Positions 46,085 through 54,900 of a stretch of DNA of 64,000 bases are shown piece after piece. The DNA comes from DASXHZ01 sp036488085 (lineage in GTDB: Bacteria; Acidobacteriota; Thermoanaerobaculia; Gp7-AA8): assembly GCA_036488085.1 (NCBI GenBank), contig DASXHZ010000036.1, positions 30,555 through 94,554 on the forward strand, in the 5' to 3' direction. Position 1 is the first letter of the stretch; every line of letters begins with the position of its first letter. The notes beneath the pieces are model-generated. The model was given only the letters and a program-made list of their open reading frames with translations, was not told the origin of the DNA and searched no databases. Made by a program: the position numbers and the translations under genes.

Positions 46085-46541
46085 GTTTGTCGACGGCCTG
46101 AATGCGTACCGAGTACGCGTGATCGGGAACTTCGTAGGAGTTGATGCTGAACTTCGGCAGCGCCCTGGCGATCCACTCGTTGCTCAGAATTCCAACGTTG
46201 TACTCACGCCGGCGAACCAAGTTCGGATCGGTGAAGTCCCAGACGATCGTTCGCGCCTGGTTGTCCTCGTTGAGCGAGTAGAGGATGAGCGTGGAATCGC
46301 TCTGCAGGTAGTTCTCGAAGGCGTCGGGGTAGTACGGCGCCGTCGTATCCTCGACGTCGCGCCGTAGCCGCGCGACGACCGCACCCACCTGCGGATGCGT
46401 GAGGAAGTCGACCGGCAACTTCTTCTCGTATCCCATCATCTCCTTCGTCAGGATCGCGCAGATGATGACGAACGCCCCGAAGATCGCCAGCGCCACGACG
46501 ATCTCCATGAGCGTGAAACCGAGCTCGCGCTTCTTCCTCAC
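46035..46541 (-). CDS. Prepilin-type pseudopilin
   Basis: 168 residues beginning with GTG. Leader RKKRELGFTLMEIVVALAIF has the G/F type IV prepilin cleavage site and Glu at +5, then a helical and beta domain (DVEDTTAPYYPDAFENYLQS). The start overlaps the stop of the preceding pilin gene (GTGA). PilW/GspJ-like by order; not certain. Confidence 0.78.
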   Translation of the reverse strand: MRKKRELGFTLMEIVVALAIFGAFVIICAILTKEMMGYEKKLPVDFLTHPQVGAVVARLRRDVEDTTAPYYPDAFENYLQSDSTLILYSLNEDNQARTIVWDFTDPNLVRRREYNVGILSNEWIARALPKFSINSYEVPDHAYSVRIQAVDKHGILAIDQIFQPRPHE

Positions 46542-46924
46542 CACAGGTTCGAGCCTCCGGTGTTCACGCGCGACAGATGCAGCGTGGCGACGCGCTTCCC
46601 CTGCTGCCAGATCACCTGCAGCGTCACGTTCTTCACGTCGGTCGACGGCTGGGCGATGGTGACGTGGGTCTTGAATGGCCCCAACGGAATGAGGATGCCG
46701 GTGTCGGTAACGAAGATCGGCGGAGAGGTGTCGAGCTCGGTGAAGCCCATCCGCCGCCGTACTTCCACCTCGTTGGCGAGCGCCTGGTACGCGAGGATCG
46801 TCTCGGTCGCCTCCTTCTGCCGCTTGGTCCTTTCGACGAAGACGGCGAGCGAGGTCGTGATGACGAGACCGAGGATCATGATCGCCACGAGTACCTCGAT
46901 CAACGTGAATCCGCGCTGACGCAC
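46538..46924 (-). CDS. Prepilin-type pseudopilin (GspI/PilV-like)
   Basis: 128 residues. RQRGFTLIEVLVAIMILGL is a typical type IV prepilin leader with Glu at +5 and hydrophobic helix, followed by a compact C-terminal domain. First of three coupled pseudopilin genes; divergent from gltX over 33 bases. Confidence 0.82.
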   Translation of the reverse strand: MRQRGFTLIEVLVAIMILGLVITTSLAVFVERTKRQKEATETILAYQALANEVEVRRRMGFTELDTSPPIFVTDTGILIPLGPFKTHVTIAQPSTDVKNVTLQVIWQQGKRVATLHLSRVNTGGSNLW

Positions 46925-46957
46925 GCGACGATTCTAGTGCGCTAGACTCCGGCGGCC

Positions 46958-48367
46958 ATGAAACTCCGCTTCGCGCCTTCCCCAACGGGATTCCTGCATG
47001 TGGGGGGTGCGCGGACAGCGATCTTCAACCTGCTGCATGCGCGGCGGCACGGCGGAACGATGCTGTTGCGCATCGAGGACACCGACGTCGAGCGCTCGAA
47101 GCAGCATCACGCGGAGCAAATCGTCAGCTCACTCAAGTGGCTCGGCGTCGAGTGGGACGAGGGGCCGGTCTACCAGAGCGACCGCCTCGACCGGTATCGC
47201 GAGCGCGCCGAGGAGCTGGTCGCGAGCGGCAAGGCGTACCGCTGCTACTGCACCGTCGAGGAGCTCGAAGCCGACCGCGGCGCGGCCGAAAAAGCGGGGA
47301 AACCTTACCGATACTCTGGCGTCTGCCGCAGGCGCGCCGAGGCGGGCGATCCACAAGCGCCCGATGAGACGCATGTCATCCGCTTCAAAGTCACGCCAGG
47401 CGCCATCGAGTTCCAGGACCTCATCCGCGGCGACATGCGATTCGAGGGGGAGCTGCTCGACGACTTCGTCCTCCTCCGCTCCGACTCATATCCGACGTAC
47501 CACCTCTCGGTCGTCGTCGACGACATCGACATGGCGATCACACACGTGGCGCGCGGCGACGACCACCTCTCGAACACGCCGAAGCACATCCTCCTCTTCC
47601 GCGCATTCGACGCCGCCGTCCCGACGTTCGCGCACCTCCCGCTGATCCTCGGCAGCGACCGCAAGCGGCTTTCCAAGCGCACCGGAGCGACGTCGGCCGA
47701 GGAGTATCGCGACCTCGGCATCGTGCCGCAGGCGCTCTTCAACTTCCTCATGCTCCTCGGCTGGTCGCCGGGCGGCGACCGCGAGATGATCACGTCCGCC
47801 GAGGCGGCGCCGGTATTCGACCTCTCGCAGGTCAACAAGGCGCCGGCCGTGTTCGATCCCGAGAAGCTGCTCTGGATGAATGGGCAGTATCTCGCACACA
47901 TGTCGGCGGACGACATCTACCCGCATCTCGTCCGCTTCCTCGCCGATCCCCCGCCGCCGCTCGACGAGATCCGCTACGTGATCGACCTGAACAAGGTGCG
48001 CGGCCGGACGTTGAAAGAGATCGCGACGCTGCTCGAGCCGTTCCTCGCCTCCGACGAAGCGATCGAGTACGAGCCGGAAGCGGTGAAGAAACACGTGAAA
48101 GGCGACGACCTCGCCGACCGCATGACCGCGTTGCACGACGCGCTGGCCGAGGTCGAGCCGTTCGACATCACGACCACCGAGGCGGCACTGCGCGGCGTCG
48201 CGGAGTCACGCGGCCTGAGCGCCGGCAAGCTCATTCATCCGATGCGTGTCGCCCTCACCGGCCGCGGCGCGTCCCCGCCGATTTTCGACGTCGCCGTCGC
48301 CCTCGGCCGCGATCACACGCTCCGCCGCCTGAAGCGCCTCATCGAAAAGATCCCGGAGCTTCTATAG
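46958..48367 (+). CDS. gltX: Glutamyl-tRNA synthetase
   Basis: Class I aminoacyl-tRNA synthetase of 469 residues. The HIGH region is FLHVGGARTAIFN, with LLRIEDTDVERS next to it, CRRRAEAG at the zinc-like region, and KRLSKRTGATS as the KMSKS motif. The C-terminal anticodon-binding helices (LEPFLASDEAIEYEPEAVKK) are complete. Charges tRNA-Glu. Its 3' end leads into a palindromic duplication. Confidence 0.96.
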   Translation: MKLRFAPSPTGFLHVGGARTAIFNLLHARRHGGTMLLRIEDTDVERSKQHHAEQIVSSLKWLGVEWDEGPVYQSDRLDRYRERAEELVASGKAYRCYCTVEELEADRGAAEKAGKPYRYSGVCRRRAEAGDPQAPDETHVIRFKVTPGAIEFQDLIRGDMRFEGELLDDFVLLRSDSYPTYHLSVVVDDIDMAITHVARGDDHLSNTPKHILLFRAFDAAVPTFAHLPLILGSDRKRLSKRTGATSAEEYRDLGIVPQALFNFLMLLGWSPGGDREMITSAEAAPVFDLSQVNKAPAVFDPEKLLWMNGQYLAHMSADDIYPHLVRFLADPPPPLDEIRYVIDLNKVRGRTLKEIATLLEPFLASDEAIEYEPEAVKKHVKGDDLADRMTALHDALAEVEPFDITTTEAALRGVAESRGLSAGKLIHPMRVALTGRGASPPIFDVAVALGRDHTLRRLKRLIEKIPELL

Positions 48368-48569
48368 GAGGGGCGGACGCCCTCGTCCGTCCGGCCGCGT
48401 GTCAGCGCGGCTACGCCGCGCGGGCGGACGGCGGCGTCCGCCCCTCCTTTGCGCGCTCGCGGTCGAGCAGCGTGGCACCGATCAGTCAGCGCGGCTACGC
48501 CGCGCGGGCGGACGGGGGCGTCCGCCCCTCCTTTGCGCGCTCGCGGTCGAGCAGCGTGGCGCCGATCAG
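48368..48569. repeat. Palindromic element with two 84-bp tandem copies at the FTR1 3' end
   Basis: Copies at 48402-48485 and 48486-48569 are nearly identical (two differences), each with TCAGCGCGGCTACGCCGCGC, a GGGCGGACG...CGTCCGCCCCTCC hairpin and the last codons of the permease gene. An extra GGAGGGGCGGACG half lies at 48368. Only the copy nearest the gene supplies the coding end; the other looks like a duplicated fragment. Confidence 0.85.
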
Positions 48570-49274
48570 CCATACCGCGCAGAGGCCGACCATCAGGACC
48601 GAGAACCACTTGCCGTAAATCCCGACCGGCGAGAACGGCTCGGTCGCGGTGTGGATCTTCTCGCTCCACTTGCCGAGCATCTCGGCCTCGGCGAATTCGT
48701 GAATCGAGTAGAAGACGATTTGCGCCGTGAATAGAAGAAGGAAGATCCCCGTGACCTGGAAGAAGCGGCGGATGTTGATGCGGTGACCGAAGTGCGCCCA
48801 CGCCCACGACATCGCGGCGGCGCAGCCGATGCCGAGGAGCGAGCCGAGGATGAAATTGCGGTCGCGGACCTGGATCAGCATCAGCGCCGTCTCCATCCCC
48901 TCGCGCGTGACCATCAGCACCGTGAAAAAGAACACGCCGAGGATCGCGAGAAAACGGGAAGCGTTGGACGTGTAGACCTCGAGCTTCGACTCCATCTCTC
49001 GTTTCATCGTCGGCGCGTGCCGCCAGACGTGAATGACGAAGGTGGCGACGAGTACCGCGGCAACGATGCCGAGCACTCCCTCCCACATCGAGCTGTTCAC
49101 GTTGCGGAGCCAGTAGCCGAGGGCGAAGCTGGCGAAGATTGAGACGACGATGCCGGCGTAGACGGTGGGCCGAAGCCAGTCGCTGCCGGTCTTGCGGAGG
49201 TACGCAAAGATGATGGCGACCGTGAGGAACGCTTCGAAGCCTTCGCGGAAAACGATGATGAGGGCGTTGATCAT
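48495..49274 (-). CDS. FTR1-family iron permease
   Basis: 259 residues with seven membrane segments. The two REGxE motifs are FREGFEAFLTVAI and TREGMETALMLI. The family imports iron with a partner oxidase or with heme/Fe2+ uptake systems; no such partner is next to it. Its last residues (RTPPSARAA) are repeat-encoded. Co-directional with and 10 bases behind fur, so likely iron-regulated. Confidence 0.92.
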   Translation of the reverse strand: MINALIIVFREGFEAFLTVAIIFAYLRKTGSDWLRPTVYAGIVVSIFASFALGYWLRNVNSSMWEGVLGIVAAVLVATFVIHVWRHAPTMKREMESKLEVYTSNASRFLAILGVFFFTVLMVTREGMETALMLIQVRDRNFILGSLLGIGCAAAMSWAWAHFGHRINIRRFFQVTGIFLLLFTAQIVFYSIHEFAEAEMLGKWSEKIHTATEPFSPVGIYGKWFSVLMVGLCAVWLIGATLLDRERAKEGRTPPSARAA

Positions 49275-49284
49275 GAGGTTCAGC

Positions 49285-49791
49285 TCACTTCCGTAGGTTC
49301 ATCGCGCCTTGGCCGATCATCTGCACGCGATCGGGGGCGTCGGGCTGTTCGCCTTTGCGGCGGCAGGCGTCGCAGAGGCCGAGGATTTGGAGGTTGTGGA
49401 ACGTGGGGGTGAACTTCTTGCGCTCGCAGATCTCGCGCTGCCGGCGCTCGAGCTCCTCGTCGTGGAACTCGATCACCGCGCCGCAGGTGGTGCAGACGAG
49501 GTGATCGTGGTGCGAGTTCCCGCTGACGTGCTCGTAGTGGTAGTGGTCTTCGCCAAGGTGCACGCGGCGGACGAGACCCGACTTCACGAGCAGCTCCAGC
49601 GTGCGATAGACCGTGGCGCGCGAGATCTTCACGCTGTTCTGCTTCATCTTGAAGAGCAGCTCGTCGGCCTCGAAGTGATAGTGCGTCGAGAAGATCTCGC
49701 GCACGAGTGCCTCGCGCTCACTGGTGAGCTTCAGCCCCTGCTGCTGCAGGAAGCCGGAGAATTTCGTGATGGCGGCGGCGAGCTTGGACAT
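49285..49791 (-). CDS. fur: Fur-family regulator
   Basis: 168 residues. Winged helix: LKLTSEREALVREIFSTHYHFEADEL, VKISRATVYRTLELLVKSGLV. Metal site: HYHYEHVSGNSHHDHLVC and the two CxxC pairs CTTC and CDAC (structural zinc). Sensing of Fe2+ is likely, from the neighbouring FTR1 gene. A 7-1-7 dyad sits just upstream. Zur or PerR roles are alternatives. Confidence 0.9.
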   Translation of the reverse strand: MSKLAAAITKFSGFLQQQGLKLTSEREALVREIFSTHYHFEADELLFKMKQNSVKISRATVYRTLELLVKSGLVRRVHLGEDHYHYEHVSGNSHHDHLVCTTCGAVIEFHDEELERRQREICERKKFTPTFHNLQILGLCDACRRKGEQPDAPDRVQMIGQGAMNLRK

Positions 49792-49796
49792 GGGTG

Positions 49797-49813
49797 CTGA
49801 GACTGAGTCTCAG
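49797..49813. promoter_or_regulatory. Perfect dyad before fur (possible Fur box)
   Basis: CTGAGACT-G-AGTCTCAG. The inner TGAGACT-N-AGTCTCA has the 7-1-7 form of Fur-family boxes (TGATAAT-N-ATTATCA). It lies 6 bases before the fur ATG and about 60 bases from the divergent helicase start. Confidence 0.55.
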
Positions 49814-49875
49814 TTGCTGGAACGAGCATAGCACACGCGAAATTCGCGGACTCCGCCCACGGTTCGGGCTGGCTT

Positions 49876-51297
49876 ATGCCTTTTGCAGCACTAGGTCTCA
49901 ACAGCAGTCTCACCAAAGCCGTCCGCGAGGCTGGCTACACCGAGCCGACGCCGATCCAGACGAAGGCCATTCCCATCGTTCTCCAGAATCACGACGTCAT
50001 CGGCATCGCGCAGACCGGCACCGGCAAGACGGCGGCGTTCGTGCTGCCGATCCTGCAGCACCTCTCGTCGCATGGCCCGAAGATGGGCCGCCGCGGCATG
50101 CGCGCGCTGATCGTCGCTCCGACGCGCGAGCTCGTCGTCCAGATCGAGGAGAACGTCCGCAATTACGCGAAGCACACACACCTCCGCTGCGCCACGGTAT
50201 ACGGCGGCGTCGGCGAGCAGCCGCAGATCCGTTCGCTCCGCTCCGGCGTGGAGATCATCATCGCCACGCCGGGCCGCCTCATCGATCTCATGAACCAGGG
50301 TCACGTCGACTTCTCCCTCATCGAGGTCGCGGTGCTCGACGAAGCGGACCGGATGCTCGACATGGGCTTCCTCCCGCAGATCCGGCAGATCATGAGGAAG
50401 CTGCCGGCGGAACGGCAGACGCTCCTCTTCTCGGCGACGCTCTCGAAGGAGATCGAGGGTCTCACCGCCGAGTTCCAGAAGCAGCCGCAGGTCGTCCAGG
50501 TCGGGAAGCGCTCGAATCCGGCCGAGTCGGTCGCGCAACTCGTCTACGAAGTGCCGAAGAGCCGCAAGACCGCGCTCCTGATGCACCTCCTGCGCGACGC
50601 GAACATGGATTCGGTGCTCGTCTTCTCACGGACGAAGCACGGCGCCGACAAGATCGCGCGCAAGCTCGAACAGAGCGGCATCGCGACCGCGACGCTGCAC
50701 TCGAACCGCAGCCAGAGCCAGCGGCTCCAGGCGCTGCGCGGCTTCAAGAGCGGCGCGGTGCGTGTACTCGTGGCGACCGACATCGCTGCGCGCGGCATCG
50801 ACGTCGAGGGGATCTCGCATGTCATCAACTACGACTTTCCGCCGCAGCCCGAGGACTACGTCCATCGCATCGGACGTACCGGCCGCGCGCAGGCGGTGGG
50901 TGATGCGATCAGCTTCGTGACCTCCGAAGATCACGCTGCGCTGCGTGCGCTCGAGAAGTTCATCTCGCGCGGGATTCCGCGGAAGCAGGCGCAGGATTTC
51001 GATTACACCGAGGAGAAAGAGCCTGTGGCTTGGCGGCCGGAGGGGAGTGGGCGGCCTGCCGCGCGACCGTACGCGGCCTCACGTCCGCAGGTGCGTTCGC
51101 AGCGGCAGCAAACGTCGTCCAACGCACCTTCGTCGCGAGCGCCACGCCCCTCACCCGGCGCTTCGCGCCACCCTCTTCCGGGAGAGGGCCGAGGCGGTGC
51201 GGCGGCCGGTTCTTCGCGACGCCCTCAACCCGCCGGACAGAACCGGATGTCGACGTCGACATCGACAGCGAAGCCGAAACAACGTCGCCGCTGGTAG
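49876..51297 (+). CDS. DEAD-box RNA helicase (RhlE-type)
   Basis: 473 residues: Q motif GYTEPTPIQTKAIP, motif I AQTGTGKTAAF, Ia PTRELV, II DEADRMLDMGF, III SATLSKEI, IV LVFSRTKHGAD, V ATDIAARGIDV, VI HRIGRTGRA. The C-terminal tail is basic and low-complexity, and a segment near residues 420-440 is repeat-encoded (RPSPGASRHPLPGEGRGG). Unwinds RNA in ribosome assembly or decay. Convergent with the phosphodiesterase gene; stops are adjacent. Confidence 0.95.
   Translation: MPFAALGLNSSLTKAVREAGYTEPTPIQTKAIPIVLQNHDVIGIAQTGTGKTAAFVLPILQHLSSHGPKMGRRGMRALIVAPTRELVVQIEENVRNYAKHTHLRCATVYGGVGEQPQIRSLRSGVEIIIATPGRLIDLMNQGHVDFSLIEVAVLDEADRMLDMGFLPQIRQIMRKLPAERQTLLFSATLSKEIEGLTAEFQKQPQVVQVGKRSNPAESVAQLVYEVPKSRKTALLMHLLRDANMDSVLVFSRTKHGADKIARKLEQSGIATATLHSNRSQSQRLQALRGFKSGAVRVLVATDIAARGIDVEGISHVINYDFPPQPEDYVHRIGRTGRAQAVGDAISFVTSEDHAALRALEKFISRGIPRKQAQDFDYTEEKEPVAWRPEGSGRPAARPYAASRPQVRSQRQQTSSNAPSSRAPRPSPGASRHPLPGEGRGGAAAGSSRRPQPAGQNRMSTSTSTAKPKQRRRW
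51134..51189. repeat. Partial palindromic element inside the helicase 3' coding region
   Basis: GCGAGCGCCACGCCCCTCAC and the following CTTCGCGCCACCCTCTTCCG-GGAGAGGG match the left arm of the bshC element (6211-6350). The right half is decayed. It is translated in frame. Confidence 0.75.
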
Positions 51298-53712
51298 CTA
51301 CAACCTGGTCCGGGCCGCTTCGGCGGCGGCACGGACCTGTGGCTGGCGCGCGTCGATCGCGAGGGAACGGTTCCAGAAGTCGAGCGCGCGGGCGTAGTCG
51401 TTGTGCTTCGCGTAGAACGTCCCGAGGTTGTTGAGCGCGAGCGTCGATGATGGCTGCAAGCCGAGGGCGCGCTCCAGTTCGGGGACGCCCTCGGTGAGCC
51501 GGTCGGCGGCGAGCAACGTCGCGCCGAGGTTCGAGGCGATCACGAACGACTGCGGGAAGAGCTCTTTCCCCTTACTGAGCACGACGATCGCGCGCGTCGC
51601 CATGTCGTGGTCGCGATACCAGGCGGCGTAGTCGACGAACCACTGCTCGCTGTTCGGCAGGTTCGCGGCGACTGCCTTCAGGAATTCCGCGTCGGCCGCG
51701 GTGTACTGCTGACGCTCGAGCAGCGCCATCGCGAGATTGAGGTGTGGCGTCGCGCGGCGCGGATTCAGCTCGATCGCCTGACCGAACGCGTCGATCGCGT
51801 CGCCGGCCTTCTTCTGCTTCAGCAGTTCGATGCCGGTGTTGTTCAAGTACGCGTACCGCCCCCAGACGTCGGGCGGGAGCGGCGTGGCGTTGTTGTCCGC
51901 GGTCTGGTCGTCCTGATCTTCGAGCTGCGGCGTGAGATTGCGCGACGGATCGCTGAGATGGCCGATCGCCTGGAGGTCGGCCTGATACCGCCGCGGCTCG
52001 ACGCTCGCTGACGGCTGAACCGGCCGCGTGTTCATGAACTCCGAATAGCTGACCACATGCACCGTCTGCACCGGCGTGATGTTGTTGAACGCCCACGTGA
52101 GAACATGCCCCGGCATCTCAGCGCTCTGAGGAAGCCCGAGGATCGCGAGGACGGTCGGCGCGATGTCGTAGAGCGTCAGTGAGTGAGTCCCGCCGCCCTT
52201 CACCACGTGATTGCCGTAAGCGATGAACATTCCCGGGTTGCGGTGATCCGACAACGCCGCGCTGCCATTCGGAATCGCCGTCGGCCGCGTCTTCCCCCAC
52301 TTGAAACCGTAGGCGGACATGACGATGACGGTGGTGTCGGCGGGGAGCACCTGCATCCACTCGCCCATCATCCGATCGACCTCGGTGTAGTACGTCGTCA
52401 CGGCCGCCCAGTACTTCCGGTAGTCGTCGCTGCTGACGCCCTGGCGGTACGGCGGATGGAACGGGGCGAAGAGGTGGTTCACGGCGTCCGTGCCGTCGTA
52501 GCTCATCATGAAGACGAGCGGCTGCTGTTCGTTGTAGAGATTGATCGCGGCGCGGTGGTCGCTCCACGACTTCGCGAGGACGTTGCGGAAGATGTTCGCC
52601 GGGTCGCGCTCGTCCGTGACCTTGTCGAATTCGGCCGGCGTGAGGGTCAGGAACCGGCGCATCTGCTGGTATCCGACGCTCTGCGGCGGAATGGCGAGCT
52701 GCCTCACGCGCGCCGCGTACTTTTCCGGTTGGATGGCCGCCGTCTGCAATTCGACCGGGACGTCGTACGTGAACGTGTCAGCGCTCGTCGGCGGCCAGGC
52801 GGTCCACCAGTTCACGACCATCGAGTGGCGTCCGAACGCTTCCGCAATGTCCCAAAGCGCGGGAGCGCGGCGCGTGTACGCGTCGACGGGAGCCTTGCGG
52901 TTGTGGTCGACGAAGTCGAGGACGCCGTGGCGGTCCGGCGGCAGGCCGGTGGCGACGGTCGTCCAGAGCATCGGCGAGACGGTCGGCTGGATGGTCTGCA
53001 CCGACCCGGTGACGCCGCCTTTCGCGAGCGCCTTCAGGTTCGGAATGTTGCCGTCGTTGCTCAGCTCGGAGAGGAGGTCCCAATCGGCGCCGTCGATGGC
53101 GAAGATCGCCACGCGTCCGGCGACGCCTCGCGCCTCGCGCCGGAGCTCGGCCCGTTTCACGCGCAACAACGCCTCGTGATCGGCCTCGATGCGCGCGATC
53201 TCGAATGCGGTCACTTTCAGCCCGCTCTGGGCCAGGTACGCCGTGACGGCGCGCTTGAGCGGATCGCGCTCGGTGTAGAAGCGGGAGTTCGGCGCGAGCA
53301 GCTCTTCGATCGGGACATGCTGCGTGACAGCGTTCATCGCCTCCGCGACGCGCCGGCCGACCCACGCGCTCCATCCCTGCTGCACGAGCGTCCTGGCGTC
53401 TGGCAGCGTGTCGCCGGTGATCCCGAAGCGGAGCCGGTAGTCGATCGTGACCGGAATCTGTTCGGCCGACTCGATCCGGACGAAGCCGTCTTTCTGCGCC
53501 CACCCGTCGCGCCGCTCGAAGTCGAGGCGGTAGAACTGGGTCGGCGGAAGGAACGTGATGTGCGACTGGACCAGCCGCACCTTGCCCGTCCGCTTGTCGA
53601 TCCCGACGATCAGCCGCCGCGAAGAGGGGAGGTAAAGCGACGCAACGACGTACAGCGTGCCGAAGAGAAGGATCAGGAGTGCAAGGGCGCGCGCCCAGCG
53701 AGAGCGAAACAT
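51298..53712 (-). CDS. Membrane protein: SPFH-like, alkaline-phosphatase-superfamily, TPR
   Basis: 804 residues. Membrane anchor (ARALALLILLFGTLYVVASLYL), then a region resembling an SPFH/band-7 domain (residues 30-190: FVRIESAEQIPVTIDYRL, FYTERDPLKRAVTAYLAQSG). Next comes a type I phosphodiesterase-like domain (about 200-550: AIDGADWDLL, PTVSPMLWTTVATGLPPDRH with the nucleophile region, YDGTDAVNHLF, THSLTLYDIAPTVL) and C-terminal TPRs. The usual Ser-Asp-His-Gly metal motif reads SAYGF (Ala467, Tyr468), so two metal ligands look lost. Activity is doubtful. The TPR part suggests assembly. Confidence 0.82.
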   Translation of the reverse strand: MFRSRWARALALLILLFGTLYVVASLYLPSSRRLIVGIDKRTGKVRLVQSHITFLPPTQFYRLDFERRDGWAQKDGFVRIESAEQIPVTIDYRLRFGITGDTLPDARTLVQQGWSAWVGRRVAEAMNAVTQHVPIEELLAPNSRFYTERDPLKRAVTAYLAQSGLKVTAFEIARIEADHEALLRVKRAELRREARGVAGRVAIFAIDGADWDLLSELSNDGNIPNLKALAKGGVTGSVQTIQPTVSPMLWTTVATGLPPDRHGVLDFVDHNRKAPVDAYTRRAPALWDIAEAFGRHSMVVNWWTAWPPTSADTFTYDVPVELQTAAIQPEKYAARVRQLAIPPQSVGYQQMRRFLTLTPAEFDKVTDERDPANIFRNVLAKSWSDHRAAINLYNEQQPLVFMMSYDGTDAVNHLFAPFHPPYRQGVSSDDYRKYWAAVTTYYTEVDRMMGEWMQVLPADTTVIVMSAYGFKWGKTRPTAIPNGSAALSDHRNPGMFIAYGNHVVKGGGTHSLTLYDIAPTVLAILGLPQSAEMPGHVLTWAFNNITPVQTVHVVSYSEFMNTRPVQPSASVEPRRYQADLQAIGHLSDPSRNLTPQLEDQDDQTADNNATPLPPDVWGRYAYLNNTGIELLKQKKAGDAIDAFGQAIELNPRRATPHLNLAMALLERQQYTAADAEFLKAVAANLPNSEQWFVDYAAWYRDHDMATRAIVVLSKGKELFPQSFVIASNLGATLLAADRLTEGVPELERALGLQPSSTLALNNLGTFYAKHNDYARALDFWNRSLAIDARQPQVRAAAEAARTRL

Positions 53713-53741
53713 CGGATTGCGTCAATGCAGGCGGGAAGCCA

Positions 53742-54158
53742 GAGGTTGCGGGGTTTCGAGGTTACGAGGTTACGAGGTTGCGGGGTGCGGGGTGCGGGGT
53801 GCGGGGTTGCGGGGGTGCGGGGGTGCGGGCGCGACGTTGCGGGGTTGCGGGGGTGCGGGCGCGACGTTGCGGGGGTGCGGGCGCGACGTTGCGGGGTTGC
53901 GGGGTTGCGGGGTTGCGGGGTTGCGGGGTTGCGGGGTTGCGAAGTTACGGGTTGCGGGGTTGCGAAGTTACGGGGTTGCGGGGTAGACCTCGAAACCCCG
54001 TAACTTCGAAACCTCGAAACCCCGTAACCTCGAAACCTCGAAACCTCGAAACCTCGAAACCTCGAAACCCCGTAACCTCGTAACCTCGTAACCTCGAAAC
54101 CTCGTAACCCCGTAACCCCGAAACCCCGTAACCTCGTAACCCCGAAACCCCGAAACCT
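53742..54158. repeat. 417-bp octamer array, GAGGTTAC/GGGGTTGC family, largest copy
   Basis: This fills the 444-base gap between two minus-strand genes; I see no gene in it. Plus-strand units vary (GAGGTTAC, GAGGTTTC, GGGGTTGC, GGGGTGCG), then the second half carries complementary units (CCTCGAAA, CCTCGTAA, CCCCGTAA). The two halves can form a long hairpin. The G-rich half has many GGGG runs separated by 4 bases and could fold into a quadruplex. It touches the stop codon of the following gene. Confidence 0.85.
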
Positions 54159-54870
54159 ACTTCTTCCGCTTCACCAACTGCTTCACCTCATCGTTTCCAA
54201 TCGCGCTCTGCGCTGAGATGATCACTGCTGCGGTCCCTTCGCCGAACGAGGGGATCGTGCAGCGGACGACGGCAGTCCCGTCAGCAGCTGTTTTGCCGCG
54301 GAAGACGACGCGCGGCGGCTCGACGGTCGAGATCACCTTCACCTCGATCGCGGCAGCGGCGATCGGCGTCTGCGACAGGCTTTTCTTCGTCGCGACCCGC
54401 AACTCGATCGGCGTGCCGGCGACGAAGTCGACCTGGTTCATGAGCGAGAGCTCGAGGTGCTCGCTCTCCGCCTCCGACGCCAGGTAGTCGATGATCACCT
54501 GGTCCAGCGTCCGCTCCTCGCTCCCGGTTGCCGCCGCCCCCTCGGGTAACGGCGCCGAAAGCGTCGGCTTCGCGATCGCACCGGTCGTGGAAGCTGCGGC
54601 AGCGGTGGCGTCGGCCGGGTTGTCGAGACGGCCCCGCTTGATCGCCGCGATCATGGTGCGGTGCTGCTGCTCCATGAGTCCCGCGATCCATTTCTCCTCG
54701 GCACCGCCGTCCTTCACCTGCTCGGCGTAGGAGGTTTTCTTCGACGCCAGGATCTCGCCGCCAACGTACACGAGCGACTCGATATAGGGGTTTTGCAGCC
54801 CCTTATCCTCGGTCTGGATGTGGTAGACCTTGTCGTTGTGCCGGATGTCGGTGTTGAAGCCGGTGATCAC
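54157..54870 (-). CDS. Protein of unknown function
   Basis: 237 residues. An N-terminal domain (ITGFNTDIRHNDKVYHIQTE, ESLVYVGGEILASKKTSYAE) of beta then helical character is followed by a variable Ala-rich linker and a beta-rich end (IEVKVISTVEPPRVVFRGKT). No signal peptide. It looks like a conserved family but I do not know a function. The 3' end touches the octamer array. Confidence 0.65.
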   Translation of the reverse strand: MITGFNTDIRHNDKVYHIQTEDKGLQNPYIESLVYVGGEILASKKTSYAEQVKDGGAEEKWIAGLMEQQHRTMIAAIKRGRLDNPADATAAAASTTGAIAKPTLSAPLPEGAAATGSEERTLDQVIIDYLASEAESEHLELSLMNQVDFVAGTPIELRVATKKSLSQTPIAAAAIEVKVISTVEPPRVVFRGKTAADGTAVVRCTIPSFGEGTAAVIISAQSAIGNDEVKQLVKRKK

Positions 54871-54900
54871 GTCGCGCGTACCTTATTGGAAGCGGCGAGT

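Noticed and set aside
53657..54083. Plus-strand ORFs over the octamer array (LRGCGVAGLRG type)
   Set aside because: Eight-base repeats read as repetitive peptides in several frames; no start signal or conserved content.
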